From the NCBI RefSeq assembly GCF_016313185.1, contig NZ_CP066218.1, positions 496,001-560,000 on the forward strand: a stretch of 64,000 bases of DNA, in the 5' to 3' direction. Positions 1 to 8,958 of this stretch are shown here, piece after piece (the first letter of the stretch is position 1; each line of letters starts with the position of its first letter). The notes below the pieces were generated by a model, which saw nothing but the letters and a program-made list of their open reading frames with translations, was not told where the DNA came from and ran no database searches. Position numbers and translations under genes: made by a program. The DNA comes from Mycolicibacterium baixiangningiae (GTDB taxonomy: Bacteria > Actinomycetota > Actinomycetes > Mycobacteriales > Mycobacteriaceae).

Positions 1-590
1 CCGGACCGGTAAAACCAGGGCAGCGACAGGAATTGGCCGTTGAACAGGTATGCCGACCCCATGAACCCGTGGATGACGCACAGCGTCGGACGCGGTCCGT
101 CGTCATGGCGCCAGTGCTGCGCGTGAACGACGTTGTTTCGCGTGAAACCACGGCACTGGTCACGCAGCGCCGGGTTGACCGCCTCGAAACCGCTGCGGAA
201 CCGGATGTTGTGGACGCGGCCGTGCGCCGTCCACTCGGCGACCGGGTTGGCCGGCCGCGAGGAGATGCGGGGCGGCTCGGTCGGCGCCGGATACGACAGT
301 TCCGGATCCTGGGCGGCGGCCAGTTCGCCGTAGAACCGCAAGCGGTCGGCCTCGGCCCGGGTGGTGGACGGCCGCAGCGCGGAGGCGATGACCGACGGCA
401 GCATCGCCGCCCCCACCATCGAGGCGACACCGGTGCGCAAGACGATGTCGGCGGCGGCAGAGGAGTCGACGATCAGGCGCTGGCGCAGCGTGAGGTCGCC
501 GCGTCGCGGCAGCCCGCGCCCACCGGCATCGCCGCCGGCCACGTCGGGCAGTGGGACGGGTGGGTCGACCGGGTCGGCGGATGGTGTCAT
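1..590 (-). CDS. alpha/beta hydrolase-fold protein, C-terminus beyond window edge
   Basis: The 196 visible residues are the N-terminal part of an alpha/beta-hydrolase protein. A long N-terminal extension (about residues 1-160) leads to a beta strand and the turn HGFMGS at residues 174-179, typical of the oxyanion region. The nucleophile elbow and catalytic His lie outside the window, so the reaction is unknown. No signal peptide is seen. ATG at 590 is the start; a possible -10 TACCAT sits eight bases before it. The gene is divergent from the methyltransferase gene, the order I recall around Rv0293c-Rv0294 in M. tuberculosis. The fold is fairly sure, the substrate unknown. Confidence 0.75.
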   Translation of the reverse strand, partial: MTPSADPVDPPVPLPDVAGGDAGGRGLPRRGDLTLRQRLIVDSSAAADIVLRTGVASMVGAAMLPSVIASALRPSTTRAEADRLRFYGELAAAQDPELSYPAPTEPPRISSRPANPVAEWTAHGRVHNIRFRSGFEAVNPALRDQCRGFTRNNVVHAQHWRHDDGPRPTLCVIHGFMGSAYLFNGQFLSLPWFYRS

Positions 591-716
591 CGGAGCCGAT
601 GGTAGCCCGCGAGGACTGCGTCGAGTGTGTACTCGGGGCGGGAACAAGCGCCGGATCGCACGCTGATCACACACTCGACGCCGGCGACACCCAGTCGGCG
701 GTGCAAGACTGGCGGT

Positions 717-1478
717 ATGTGGAACCCCGAGGTGTATCTCGAATTCGCCGACCACCGCGGCAGGCCGTTCTTCGACCTCCTGGCCCGCATCGGTGCGGCG
801 GCGCCCCGGCGGGTGGTCGACCTCGGCTGCGGCCCAGGCAATCTCACGGCGACGCTGCACGGCAGGTGGCCGTCGGCAGTGGTGGAGGCGTGGGACAACT
901 CGCCGGAGATGGTGGCGGCCGCCCGTGAGCACGGGGTGGAGGCGAACGTCGGCGACGTGCGCGACTGGTCACCGCGACCCGACACCGACGTGGTACTGAG
1001 CAACGCCACGCTGCACTGGGTGCCCGAACATCGCGAGCTGCTGACGCGGTGGGCCGGTGCGCTGGCGCCCGGATCGTGGCTGGCCATGCAGGTGCCGGGA
1101 AACTTCGACGCCCCGTCGCACGACGCGGTGCGGCGGTTGGCAGGTCAGGAGCCGTGGGCGGCCCCGCTGCAAGACATCTTCGCGGCGGACGACGTCGTCG
1201 ACACGCCGGCGGCCTACGCCGAATTGCTCACCGGCGCGGGCTGCACCGTCGACGCCTGGGAGACCACCTACATCCACGAACTGACCGGTGAGCACCCGGT
1301 GCTCGACTGGATCACCGGCACCGCGCTGCGGCCGGTGCGGAGCCGGTTGACCGACGAGCAGTGGGACCGGTTCCGCGACGAGCTGATCCCGCTGCTCGAC
1401 GAGGCCTACCCGCCGCGGCCCGACGGGCGGACCTTCTTCCCGTTCCGCCGGGTGTTCGTGGTGGCGCGGACCGGTTGA
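717..1478 (+). CDS. tam: trans-aconitate 2-methyltransferase
   Basis: This is a class I SAM-dependent methyltransferase of 253 residues; E. coli Tam has 252. The family methylates trans-aconitate, a spontaneous isomerisation product of cis-aconitate that inhibits aconitase, in the cytoplasm. SAM-binding motif I is DLGCGPG at residues 35-41, preceded by the family N-terminus [10 protein letters not shown]. The frame is open further upstream to 627, but ATG 717 gives the family start. It converges on the amidase gene 12 bp downstream. Closest remembered relative: Rv0294 of M. tuberculosis. Confidence 0.88.
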   Translation: MWNPEVYLEFADHRGRPFFDLLARIGAAAPRRVVDLGCGPGNLTATLHGRWPSAVVEAWDNSPEMVAAAREHGVEANVGDVRDWSPRPDTDVVLSNATLHWVPEHRELLTRWAGALAPGSWLAMQVPGNFDAPSHDAVRRLAGQEPWAAPLQDIFAADDVVDTPAAYAELLTGAGCTVDAWETTYIHELTGEHPVLDWITGTALRPVRSRLTDEQWDRFRDELIPLLDEAYPPRPDGRTFFPFRRVFVVARTG

Positions 1479-1490
1479 AATCGGGAGTGC

Positions 1491-2759
1491 TCACGATCCG
1501 TTCACGCGCAGCGCCGCGAGCGCACGGTCCGAATTGCGTGGCCCGACAGCGCAAATACCGATGGGTGGTCCGGCCACCGGCAGCGGGCTGCTGACCGCGG
1601 GCCGTCCGGTGATTCCGGCCAGGCATGTCAGCTGGAAGGTGCGGGCGCGGATGTCCTCGATCACCTCGCCGCCCAGCGCGGCGCTGTCTCGCGGAGGTGC
1701 CACCGATGACGCCGACGGCAGGATCAGCACCGCATCGCCGAGCGCCCCGTCGATCGTGGCGCGCGCGCTCGCCAGGACCGCGTCCGCGTCAGACAGCTCT
1801 TCTGCGCTGCGCTTGGCCGCCGCTTCGAAGCGTGACCGCACATCGGGGTTCAGCGACTCCCAGTGCAGGTCGATCCACGCGCCGTGCGCCCGCCACGCCT
1901 CCCAGCCCTGACGAGTCTGGAAGGCCTTGACCCACAGCGCCAGCTGGCCGGCGTCGAACTCGATCCGTTCGATCGGCAACTCCACCGACCAGTTGGCAAT
2001 CGCGCCGCGCACCGCAGAGCCCACGTCCGGATCTGCCAGAGCGATCAGCGACTCAGCGTACACCGCACGCGGGAACGGCACCGCCGCAGGAAGATTCGGC
2101 TCCAGAACGTCTGCCACCTTGACCAGCTCGGCGCGGTCGCGCGTCATCCAGCCGACGGTGTCGAACGACGGCGCCAGCGGGATCAGCCCGTCGGCCGAGA
2201 TCGCACCGTGCGTGGTGCGGATGCCGTACAGCCCCTGATAGGACGAGGGGATCCGGATAGAACCTCCGGTGTCGGTGCCCAGGCCGATCGTCGCCTGCCC
2301 GAGTGCGACAGCACTGGCCGGACCCGACGATGATCCACCCGGGATGCGATCCGGGGCGGCGGGATTGGGCGGGGTGCCGTAGTGGCCGTTCGTCCCGGCC
2401 AGGCTGTAGGCGAACTCGTCGGTGCGACTGATGCCGGCGATCGCCGCGCCGCCCGCCAACAACGCGGCCACCGCGGGCGCGGTCGATGTCTCGACCGGCG
2501 CCTGGGCAAGCCACACCTCGTTGCCTGCCCCGACCTTGTGACCGGCGACGTCGTAGAGGTCTTTGACCGCAACGGTACCGCCGGTGAGCGGCCCGGAACC
2601 GGTGGGTCCGACCAGGGGTGTGCCGTATTCACGCCACACGGTGCTGTCGAAGTCGGAGTCGGGCGCCGCCCACGAGGTCGCCGTGGCGGCGAGGCCGAAC
2701 GCTCCCACCGTCGCAGTACTTGTCACTGCCAAGAACCGCCGTCGAGTGATCGCTTCCAT
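1491..2759 (-). CDS. Tat-exported amidase-signature hydrolase
   Basis: This 422-residue amidase-signature (AS) family protein hydrolyses an unknown amide C-N bond. The triad of the family is visible: Lys66 in VKDLYD, the cis-Ser in GGSSSG (141-146) and the nucleophile Ser167 in DTGGSIRIPSS. The N-terminus MEAITRRRFLAV is a twin-arginine signal followed by a hydrophobic Ala-rich segment, so the enzyme is predicted to be exported folded, which is less usual for this mostly cytoplasmic family. ATG 2759 places the RRRF motif at residues 6-9; the frame extends to 2807 but the longer version would bury the signal. It lies 52 bp downstream of cysNC on the same strand. Confidence 0.85.
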   Translation of the reverse strand: MEAITRRRFLAVTSTATVGAFGLAATATSWAAPDSDFDSTVWREYGTPLVGPTGSGPLTGGTVAVKDLYDVAGHKVGAGNEVWLAQAPVETSTAPAVAALLAGGAAIAGISRTDEFAYSLAGTNGHYGTPPNPAAPDRIPGGSSSGPASAVALGQATIGLGTDTGGSIRIPSSYQGLYGIRTTHGAISADGLIPLAPSFDTVGWMTRDRAELVKVADVLEPNLPAAVPFPRAVYAESLIALADPDVGSAVRGAIANWSVELPIERIEFDAGQLALWVKAFQTRQGWEAWRAHGAWIDLHWESLNPDVRSRFEAAAKRSAEELSDADAVLASARATIDGALGDAVLILPSASSVAPPRDSAALGGEVIEDIRARTFQLTCLAGITGRPAVSSPLPVAGPPIGICAVGPRNSDRALAALRVNGS

Positions 2760-2811
2760 CGTCCGCCTTTCGGGAGCCGGGTTGCCTGTCCGAGACTGTA
2801 GGGGCACCCTG

Positions 2812-4698
2812 TTACCCAGGCGTAAAACGCTGCCTGCTGTCGAGTAGGTCGATCACTTGCGCGACGAGGGCGGGGATGTCCGCGCCCGTGGTGTCGAGGA
2901 CCAGGTCGGGATCATCCGGCGGCTCATACGGCGCGTCCACCCCCGTCAGACCCTTCAGCTCGCCGGCGCGGGCGCGGGCGTAAAGCCTCTTCGGGTCGCG
3001 CTTTTCGCACTCCTCGACCGGGGTGGCCACGTAGACCTCGATGAACGGCAGCTTCGCCGCGTGGTTGAGGGTGCGCGCGATCTCCCGGTCGGATTTCAGC
3101 GGCGATACCAGCGACGCCAGCGCGACGACACCCGCATCGGCGAACAGGCGGGTCAGATGCCCGACTCGGCGGATGTTCTCGGCCCGGTCACCCGCGGAGA
3201 AGCCGAGGTCGTCGGACAGCCCGTGGCGGATGTTGTCGCCGTCGAGCAGATACGCCACCTGTCCCGACTCGACGAGCGCACGTTCGACCGCGACCGCGAT
3301 CGTCGACTTGCCGGAGGCGGGCAGCCCGGTGAACCAGATCGTCGCACCGCGCTGGCCTGTCGACGTCCACCGGTGGGTGCGGTCGAGTGACGAAGGGTGC
3401 CAACGGATGTCGTTGCGTGTCTGCGCCCCGGGGGTGACCTCGCGCGGCTCGAGGATAGTGCCGGCGCCGACGGTGTCGTTACTCGACTCGTCGATGAGGA
3501 TGAACGCGCCGCTGTCGCGGTTGTCGGCGTACGCGTCGGTCACCACCACCGAACTGGTGCGCAGCGTCACCGAACCGATGTCGTTGAGCACCAACTCCAC
3601 CGGGTTGTCGAGCTCGTCGAGCGTCTCGGGATCGAGACGGCTGTGCAGGGCCTGGACCGTCGCGCGCACCGTGCTGGTGCCCTGTTTGAGCGAGAGCCGG
3701 TCACCGGCGCGCAGCGGGGCGTCGGTGAACCAGCACACCGTCGCATCGAGTTCGCGGGCCATCACCGGCAGGGCGGCGTCCTCGGTGCCGCTGACGAAGA
3801 CATCGCCCCGGCCGACGTCGATGTCGTCGGCCAGTTCGATCGACACGGACAGTGGGGCGACGGCGGTGGGCCGGTCGTCGTCGAGGGTGTCGACCACCGT
3901 GACGGTCGAGCGGGTGCCGGCCGGCAGGCTCACGACGGTGTCGCCGACGCTCAGGGTGCCCGCCGACAGCCGTCCGGTGTAGCGGCGGCGTTGCTCGGCC
4001 GTCGGCCGCGACACCCACTGCACCGGCAACCGGAGCTTGGCCGGCTCCGGGTGCGGTGGGATGAGTTCGACGGCCTCGAGGTACTCCAGCAGCGTCGGCC
4101 CGTCATACCAGGGCGTGCGCCCCGACCGGTGCACGACGTTGTCGCCCTGTTTGGCCGCGATCGGGATGACCGTGAGGTCGAGGCCGCCGAGCCGTGCCGA
4201 CATCTGGCGCAGTTCGCCGTGCACCCGGGCGAAGCGGTCCGCGTCGAAGTCGACCAGATCGATCTTGTTCACTGCCGCGACGAAGTGCTTGATGCCCAAC
4301 AGCTTTGCGATGCGGGCGTGCCGATTGGTCTGGCGCAGCACACCGGCCCGCGCGTCGACCAACAGCACCGCCACGTGGGCGTTGGAGGCGCCGGTGAACA
4401 TGTTGCGGGTGTAGCGCTCGTGGCCGGGGGTGTCGGCCAGGATGTAGCTGCGGTTGGCCGTGGAGAAGAACCGGTAGGCGACGTCGATCGTGATGCCCTG
4501 CTCGCGTTCTGCGCGCAGACCGTCCGACAGCGCGGCGAGGTCGGCGATGCCCTCTTCGTCGGTCACGGCCTCGAGGTGGTCGAGCGGCAGGCTGTCGGTG
4601 TCGTGCAGCAACCGGCCGATCAGCGTGTTCTTGCCGTCGTCGACGGAACCGGCGGTGGCGATGCGGAGCAGTTGGCGGGTCGTCTTCTGAGATGACAT
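2812..4698 (-). CDS. cysNC: bifunctional sulfate adenylyltransferase GTPase subunit / APS kinase
   Basis: This 628-residue fusion makes APS with CysD and phosphorylates it to PAPS. The N-terminal EF-Tu-like GTPase has G1 GSVDDGKNT (17-25), G3 DTPGH (90-94) and G4 NKID (145-148), followed by beta-barrel domains to about 425. The C-terminal APS kinase has its own P-loop GLPASGKST (459-467) and the DGDN and GFS motifs. The G1 motif reads GKNT where GKST is usual; codon AAC is clear at this position. The start ATG overlaps the cysD stop as TGATG, so translation is coupled. PAPS made here presumably feeds the sulfotransferase encoded first in the operon. Confidence 0.92.
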   Translation of the reverse strand: MSSQKTTRQLLRIATAGSVDDGKNTLIGRLLHDTDSLPLDHLEAVTDEEGIADLAALSDGLRAEREQGITIDVAYRFFSTANRSYILADTPGHERYTRNMFTGASNAHVAVLLVDARAGVLRQTNRHARIAKLLGIKHFVAAVNKIDLVDFDADRFARVHGELRQMSARLGGLDLTVIPIAAKQGDNVVHRSGRTPWYDGPTLLEYLEAVELIPPHPEPAKLRLPVQWVSRPTAEQRRRYTGRLSAGTLSVGDTVVSLPAGTRSTVTVVDTLDDDRPTAVAPLSVSIELADDIDVGRGDVFVSGTEDAALPVMARELDATVCWFTDAPLRAGDRLSLKQGTSTVRATVQALHSRLDPETLDELDNPVELVLNDIGSVTLRTSSVVVTDAYADNRDSGAFILIDESSNDTVGAGTILEPREVTPGAQTRNDIRWHPSSLDRTHRWTSTGQRGATIWFTGLPASGKSTIAVAVERALVESGQVAYLLDGDNIRHGLSDDLGFSAGDRAENIRRVGHLTRLFADAGVVALASLVSPLKSDREIARTLNHAAKLPFIEVYVATPVEECEKRDPKRLYARARAGELKGLTGVDAPYEPPDDPDLVLDTTGADIPALVAQVIDLLDSRQRFTPG

Positions 4699-5618
4699 CA
4701 GAAATACCCTTCGCGTTTCCGGTCCTCCATGGCCGCAACGGAAGTGCGGTCATCCGCGCGGGTCTCACCGCGTTCGGACACCGTCGCCGCGGAGATCTCG
4801 GAGATGACGCGCTCGATGTCGGTGGCCTGCGAGCGGACCGCGCCGGTGATGGTCAGGTCGCCGACCGTGCGGTAGCGCACCCACTCCACTGCGGCGGTCT
4901 CGCCGTCGGCGGGCTGCGTGTATTCCGACACCGCGAGCAGGATGCCGTCACGGGCGAAAACCTCACGCCGATGGGCGAAGTAGATCGACGGCAGCTCGAG
5001 ATCCTCCAGTTGGATGTAGCGCCAGACGTCGAGTTCGGTCCAGTTGCTCAGCGGGAACACCCGGACCTGTTCGCCCTTCTTGATGCGTCCGTTGTAGAGC
5101 GACCACGGCTCCGGGCGCTGTGCGCGCGGATCCCACTGCCCGAACTCGTCACGGAAACTCAGGATGCGCTCCTTGGCGCGGGCCCGCTCCTCGTCGCGGC
5201 GGGCGCCACCGAAGGCCGCGTCGAAGCCCCCCTCGTCCAGCGCGTCGAGCAGGGTGCGGGTCTGTTGCCGGTTGCGCGACGCCCCCGGACCCGGATCCGC
5301 CACGCGCCCTGTGTCGATGGACTCCTGCACCGAGGCGACGATGAGTCTGTGGCCGTGTCCGGTGACGCGGCGATCGCGGAACTCGATCACCTCGTCGAAG
5401 TTGTGCCCGGTGTCGACGTGCATGACGGGGAACGGCAGCGGGGCAGGACGGAACGCCTTCTCCGCCAACCTCAGCAGAACAATCGAATCCTTACCGGCGC
5501 TGAACAGCAGGACGGGGCGTTCGAGTTCGGCGACCACCTCACGGATGATGTGGACGGCTTCGGCTTCCAGGAGCCGCAGTTCGTCGACCCGCAGGGCGTC
5601 GAGGTCGGCGGTCGTCAT
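4698..5618 (-). CDS. cysD: sulfate adenylyltransferase small subunit
   Basis: This 306-residue CysD is the catalytic half of ATP sulfurylase, which joins sulfate and ATP to give APS while CysN hydrolyses GTP. The PP-loop SAGKDS (residues 40-45) binds ATP, and the C-terminal region with ERGETRADD and REGYF is characteristic. The frame is open to 5666, but ATG 5618 gives the family length and forms a four-base ATGA overlap with the sulfotransferase stop. The order stf0-cysD-cysNC therefore has no intergenic space and should be one transcript with coupled translation. Confidence 0.93.
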   Translation of the reverse strand: MTTADLDALRVDELRLLEAEAVHIIREVVAELERPVLLFSAGKDSIVLLRLAEKAFRPAPLPFPVMHVDTGHNFDEVIEFRDRRVTGHGHRLIVASVQESIDTGRVADPGPGASRNRQQTRTLLDALDEGGFDAAFGGARRDEERARAKERILSFRDEFGQWDPRAQRPEPWSLYNGRIKKGEQVRVFPLSNWTELDVWRYIQLEDLELPSIYFAHRREVFARDGILLAVSEYTQPADGETAAVEWVRYRTVGDLTITGAVRSQATDIERVISEISAATVSERGETRADDRTSVAAMEDRKREGYF

Positions 5619-6418
5619 GTCGGCAGACCGTTCCGCTCCGCATCGGCGCGGTAGCGGTCCACCCACTCATCGGAGCGCTGGTCGGCCTGGCGTTCGAGCA
5701 CCGGGGACGGCGCCAGGCGGGGGTCCTGGCCGAGTCTCTCGAGGACGTCGGCGACCACCTCGGTGAGGTTGCGCCACAGCACCGGGTAGGGCACGTCGAT
5801 CGGCTCGACGTTCTCCTCGGCGAACCAGGTGCGCCAGCCTTCCTCCTGTGCGCGAAGCATTTTCACGACGTGGGCGATGGCGCCGGCGTGATACTCCGCC
5901 CGGGCGTCGCGCCCCGGGTCCGGGCGGCCGCGCCACACCCGGGTCTGCACGGCACGCCAGAACGAGACCGCCTGCGAGATCACGTCGGGCCGGTACACGT
6001 GCACCAGCACCGGATCGCTGCCCACGACGTCGCGGATGGCGGCGAGCAGTCCGTCGCCGGAGCGGTCCGGCAGGTCCTTGGCCCGGTCGAGCAGCAGCGG
6101 CGTCTGGTTCCACATCAGCTTGCCGCCCCAGATGCCGTTGGGGGTGCGGCCCACCGTGCGGATGTAGTCCCGCCAGATGGTCGCGGGCGCCAGATCCGGT
6201 GTCCCGGCGTCGAGGGGATCCAGAAGACGCAGGATCGATTCGTCGTCCACGTCGGCGAACCATTCCCGCGGCTGGGGCGCCTGACTGGTCTTGGGCAGGT
6301 ACTGGAAGAACTCCTGCGGTTCACCGGCGACACCGGTGGCGCGCAGGGATTCCACCAGTAGCGTGCTGCCACTGCGCTGCGACGCGAGGACCAGATATGC
6401 CGTGGGCTGAGAAGGCAT
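5615..6418 (-). CDS. stf0: Stf0-type trehalose 2-sulfotransferase
   Basis: This 267-residue PAPS-dependent sulfotransferase matches mycobacterial Stf0, which sulfates trehalose at the 2-position, the first step towards sulfolipids where these are made. The 5'-phosphosulfate loop SQRSGSTLL is at residues 13-21, and Glu36 falls in GEPQEFF, the position of the catalytic Glu reported for Stf0. The 3'-phosphate region is around [17 protein letters not shown]. It opens the stf0-cysD-cysNC operon. A sulfatase gene follows upstream on the same strand, as in the Rv0295c-Rv0296c pair. A TAGGCT -10 box lies seven bases before the ATG. Trehalose as acceptor is inferred from the family. Confidence 0.88.
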   Translation of the reverse strand: MPSQPTAYLVLASQRSGSTLLVESLRATGVAGEPQEFFQYLPKTSQAPQPREWFADVDDESILRLLDPLDAGTPDLAPATIWRDYIRTVGRTPNGIWGGKLMWNQTPLLLDRAKDLPDRSGDGLLAAIRDVVGSDPVLVHVYRPDVISQAVSFWRAVQTRVWRGRPDPGRDARAEYHAGAIAHVVKMLRAQEEGWRTWFAEENVEPIDVPYPVLWRNLTEVVADVLERLGQDPRLAPSPVLERQADQRSDEWVDRYRADAERNGLPT

Positions 6419-6425
6419 GGGCGTG

Positions 6426-6431
6426 AGCCTA
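6426..6431 (-). promoter_or_regulatory. candidate -10 box of the stf0-cysD-cysNC operon
   Basis: TAGGCT on the minus strand lies seven bases before the stf0 ATG and there is no Shine-Dalgarno sequence, so a leaderless or near-leaderless transcript is likely. No good -35 hexamer is seen. Confidence 0.45.
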
Positions 6432-6484
6432 ACCGCACCGCAATTCGGCTGCCTACCCGGCAGTTACGTTCACGGTGAGTAAAT

Positions 6485-7882
6485 TCATTGCGCTGTCCGG
6501 CGCTCGTCTTCGATGCCGCGGTCGGCGGCGATGGCCGAACGACTGGTGACGTCGCGCCCGTGAATGCGCAGATACGTCTCGGTGTATCGGTCGGATATTC
6601 GCGTACCCGCGAAATCCGACGGGATGACGTCATTGGTTTTCACGCGCCAGTCGTCCAGGAGCAGCGCGAGATCACCCGCGACCGTCTCGGCGTTGATCTT
6701 GTTCTCCGACGTCAGCAGGTTGCGCTGCTCGGTCGGGTCGGCGCGGAGGTCGTAGAGCTCCCGCGCGGGGCGTTCCGTGCGTGCGCGCGGTCCGACGATG
6801 CGTCCGGGGGCGCTTTCGGCGATGTCCCAGGGCAGGTCCAGCAACGGTCGATTCGCGTAATTCTCGATGTAGCTGTATTTCTTGGTGCGGATCGCCCGGA
6901 TGGGGTCGAAGGAATCGTGATAGGTCTTTGTCGTGTACACCGCGGTGCGCACCTCCCGTGTGTTTTCGGGGCCGCCCAGCAAATTGTCGGCATGCGAAAG
7001 ACCGTCGACTTCTCCGGGAATGTCGACGCCGAGCACGTCGAGCAGCGTGGGCAGTAGGTCGACACCGCTGAACAGATCGTCGTAGACGCCGGGGGAGATG
7101 CCCGCGTCACGCGGTGGCCGGATGATCATCGCGATGCCGGTACCAGCGTCATAGAGCGTGGACTTCGCCCGCGGCAGCGCCGGGCCGTGGTCGGTCATGA
7201 ACACCACCCAGGTGCTGCGGTCCAGACCGGTGGCCTCCAACGTGTCGAGCAGCGTTCCGACCGCGGCGTCCGCGACCGTGATCGACCCGTAGAAGTCGGC
7301 AAGATCCTGGCGTACCGCGTCGTCGTCGGGGAGATAGTCCGGCAGCTCCACGGCGTCGGCGTCGGCCGGTTCGTAGCGTTCCCGCGGGTAGGGGCGGTGG
7401 GTTTCGAAGAAGCCCGCAGTCAGCAGGAACGGTTGCCGAGGTGCGTTCTGCAGCCAGTCGGTGGCGTGTGCGACGACGTATTCGCAGTAGGAATTGGACA
7501 CGTCGAATTCGGCGAAACCCAACTTCGCCGGATACGACGTCTCGTGTTGCATGCCGAAAAGAGCCGTGTGCCAACCGTTCTCGGAGAGCACATGCGGAAG
7601 GGTGCGGACACCGGCGCGATACTCCCAGCCGTGGTGCGCCAACCCGACCAGGCCGTTGCCCTGCGGGTAGCGGCCCGTGAACAGCGACCCTCGCGACGGT
7701 GAGCACAGCGGTGCGGTGGCGTGGGCGCGGGTGAACAGGATGCTCTCGGCGGCGAAGCGGTCGAGGCGGGGGCTGTGCACATCCGCGTGCCCGTAGGCGC
7801 CGAGGTAGCGGCCGAGGTCGTGCCAGTGGACGATCAGCACGTTGGCGCGCTGCGAGGGTGTCACGTGTTCTTGTCCGGTCAC
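6485..7882 (-). CDS. type I (formylglycine) sulfatase
   Basis: This 465-residue sulfatase hydrolyses an unknown sulfate ester. The modification motif CSPSR, with Cys60 to be oxidised to formylglycine, is intact and followed by GSLFTGRYPQGNG. The first metal-ligand region reads HWHDLG rather than the common DD pair, as in the Rv0296c-like branch. A second metal site is likely around MTDHGP. No signal peptide is present, so it is probably cytoplasmic. Start is GTG 7882 with a GGAG four bases upstream; an in-frame GTG at 7864 is possible. It precedes stf0 by 66 bp, and together they suggest turnover of a sulfated metabolite. Confidence 0.85.
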   Translation of the reverse strand: MTGQEHVTPSQRANVLIVHWHDLGRYLGAYGHADVHSPRLDRFAAESILFTRAHATAPLCSPSRGSLFTGRYPQGNGLVGLAHHGWEYRAGVRTLPHVLSENGWHTALFGMQHETSYPAKLGFAEFDVSNSYCEYVVAHATDWLQNAPRQPFLLTAGFFETHRPYPRERYEPADADAVELPDYLPDDDAVRQDLADFYGSITVADAAVGTLLDTLEATGLDRSTWVVFMTDHGPALPRAKSTLYDAGTGIAMIIRPPRDAGISPGVYDDLFSGVDLLPTLLDVLGVDIPGEVDGLSHADNLLGGPENTREVRTAVYTTKTYHDSFDPIRAIRTKKYSYIENYANRPLLDLPWDIAESAPGRIVGPRARTERPARELYDLRADPTEQRNLLTSENKINAETVAGDLALLLDDWRVKTNDVIPSDFAGTRISDRYTETYLRIHGRDVTSRSAIAADRGIEDERRTAQ

Positions 7883-7972
7883 GCTGCTCCACAGAAGCGG
7901 TTCGCGGTCTGTTCGGCAAGTGTTCGGCTCATTCGAAGCAACTTATCCGCGACCGCCGGCCGTCCGCAGATC

Positions 7973-7978
7973 TAGGCT
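7973..7978 (+). promoter_or_regulatory. candidate -10 box for a leaderless transcript
   Basis: TAGGCT ends six bases before ATG 7985 and no Shine-Dalgarno is present. The predicted start of transcription coincides with the A of the ATG. Confidence 0.5.
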
Positions 7979-7984
7979 CATCGC

Positions 7985-8407
7985 ATGGACGAGTTCTCCG
8001 ACGACGTGGTCGCGTTCCTGTCCGGGGGCACGCGAACCGCCAAGCTCGGCTACGTCGCATCCGACGGCAGGCCACTTGTGGCGCCGGTGTGGTTCGTGGT
8101 CGACGGCAACCAGCTGGTCTTCAACACCGGGCGCGACACAGCGAAGGGGCGTGCGTTACGCCGCGACCCCCGGGTGGTCATCTGCGTCGACGATCAGCAT
8201 CCGCCCTACTCGTTCGTCCAGGTGCAGGGCATCGCGTCGGCGATCGAAGATCCCGAAGAGGTGCTCGACACCGCGACGCGTATCGGCGGGCGGTACATGG
8301 GGCAGGACCGCGCGGAGGAGTTCGGTCGCCGTAACGGGGTGCCGGGCGAACTGGTCGTCCGCGTCACGCCGACGAAGGTCATCGCAGCGTTCGATCTCGC
8401 CGACTGA
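7985..8407 (+). CDS. PPOX-class, probably F420-dependent, oxidoreductase
   Basis: This 140-residue single-domain split-barrel protein belongs to the pyridoxamine-phosphate-oxidase-like family. The pattern RTAKLGYVASDGRPLVAPVWF, then NTGRDTAKGRALRRDPRV and a closing TKVIAAFDL, matches the mycobacterial Rv1155-type group, which mostly binds F420 and acts on quinone-like or biliverdin-like substrates. No partner gene suggests the substrate. It is divergent from the sulfatase gene and ends five bases before the convergent hypothetical gene. The start is likely leaderless. Confidence 0.8.
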   Translation: MDEFSDDVVAFLSGGTRTAKLGYVASDGRPLVAPVWFVVDGNQLVFNTGRDTAKGRALRRDPRVVICVDDQHPPYSFVQVQGIASAIEDPEEVLDTATRIGGRYMGQDRAEEFGRRNGVPGELVVRVTPTKVIAAFDLAD

Positions 8408-8413
8408 CCGGTC

Positions 8414-8896
8414 TTACGGCCGGTAGGGCACCCCGACCGCCCGGAAGACCCACTCCGGGGGAACGCTGTAGGCCAGCGAACAGGTGGGCAGTCCCAGCAG
8501 GATGTCCTCGGGGATGTCGTTCTTGTAGTGCAGCGTCAACTGGCCTTTGCAGCGTGGATCCACCGCGGAGACGTCGACCTCGATGTGTAGGCCCGTCGCG
8601 GACAGTTCAGCGGTGACCGGCCCGTCGGCCGGCGCGTCCCAGCGCTGGTCGATGGTCCGGCCGGCCAACCCCGGGACGGTCGACAGAGTGGCGAGCACAC
8701 GGTGATTGGTGAGCACGAGTGCGCCGGTGTATCCCGACACGCTGCCGGCGGAGCGTTTACCCGGGATCGACCCGGTGAACCTGCGGGTGACGGGGACGAA
8801 CTCCGCCAGGTGCAGGACACCCTCGGCCTGCACCTGGGTACGCATCTCCTCGGGCAGCTTGCCGATACGGAGCAGCTTGCGAAGGAGTAGCGCCAT
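8414..8896 (-). CDS. conserved mycobacterial hypothetical protein
   Basis: I do not recognise a characterised function. The 160-residue protein has a basic N-terminus, then a beta-rich middle (GYTGALVLTNHRVLATLSTVPG) reminiscent of small PH-like or GRAM-like barrels, and ends in hydrophobic strands with Pro residues. No signal peptide or membrane span is seen. ATG 8896 has TACCCT eight bases upstream and no Shine-Dalgarno. It is divergent from the ArsP-like permease gene, with 62 bp between starts, and convergent with the PPOX gene. Confidence 0.75.
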   Translation of the reverse strand: MALLLRKLLRIGKLPEEMRTQVQAEGVLHLAEFVPVTRRFTGSIPGKRSAGSVSGYTGALVLTNHRVLATLSTVPGLAGRTIDQRWDAPADGPVTAELSATGLHIEVDVSAVDPRCKGQLTLHYKNDIPEDILLGLPTCSLAYSVPPEWVFRAVGVPYRP

Positions 8897-8958
8897 GTGA
8901 AGTGAGGGTAATCGCCGGACCGGTATCGCGATCGGGGCGTCGGTTACCGTTTCCCGAT

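Noticed and set aside
3397..4695. 432-codon plus-strand frame opposite cysNC
   Set aside because: It is an antisense shadow; the minus-strand CysNC motifs are complete.
8408..8435. ACCGG/CCGGT hairpin as terminator between PPOX and hypothetical genes
   Set aside because: The stem is only five to six pairs and lies partly in coding sequence; too weak to call.
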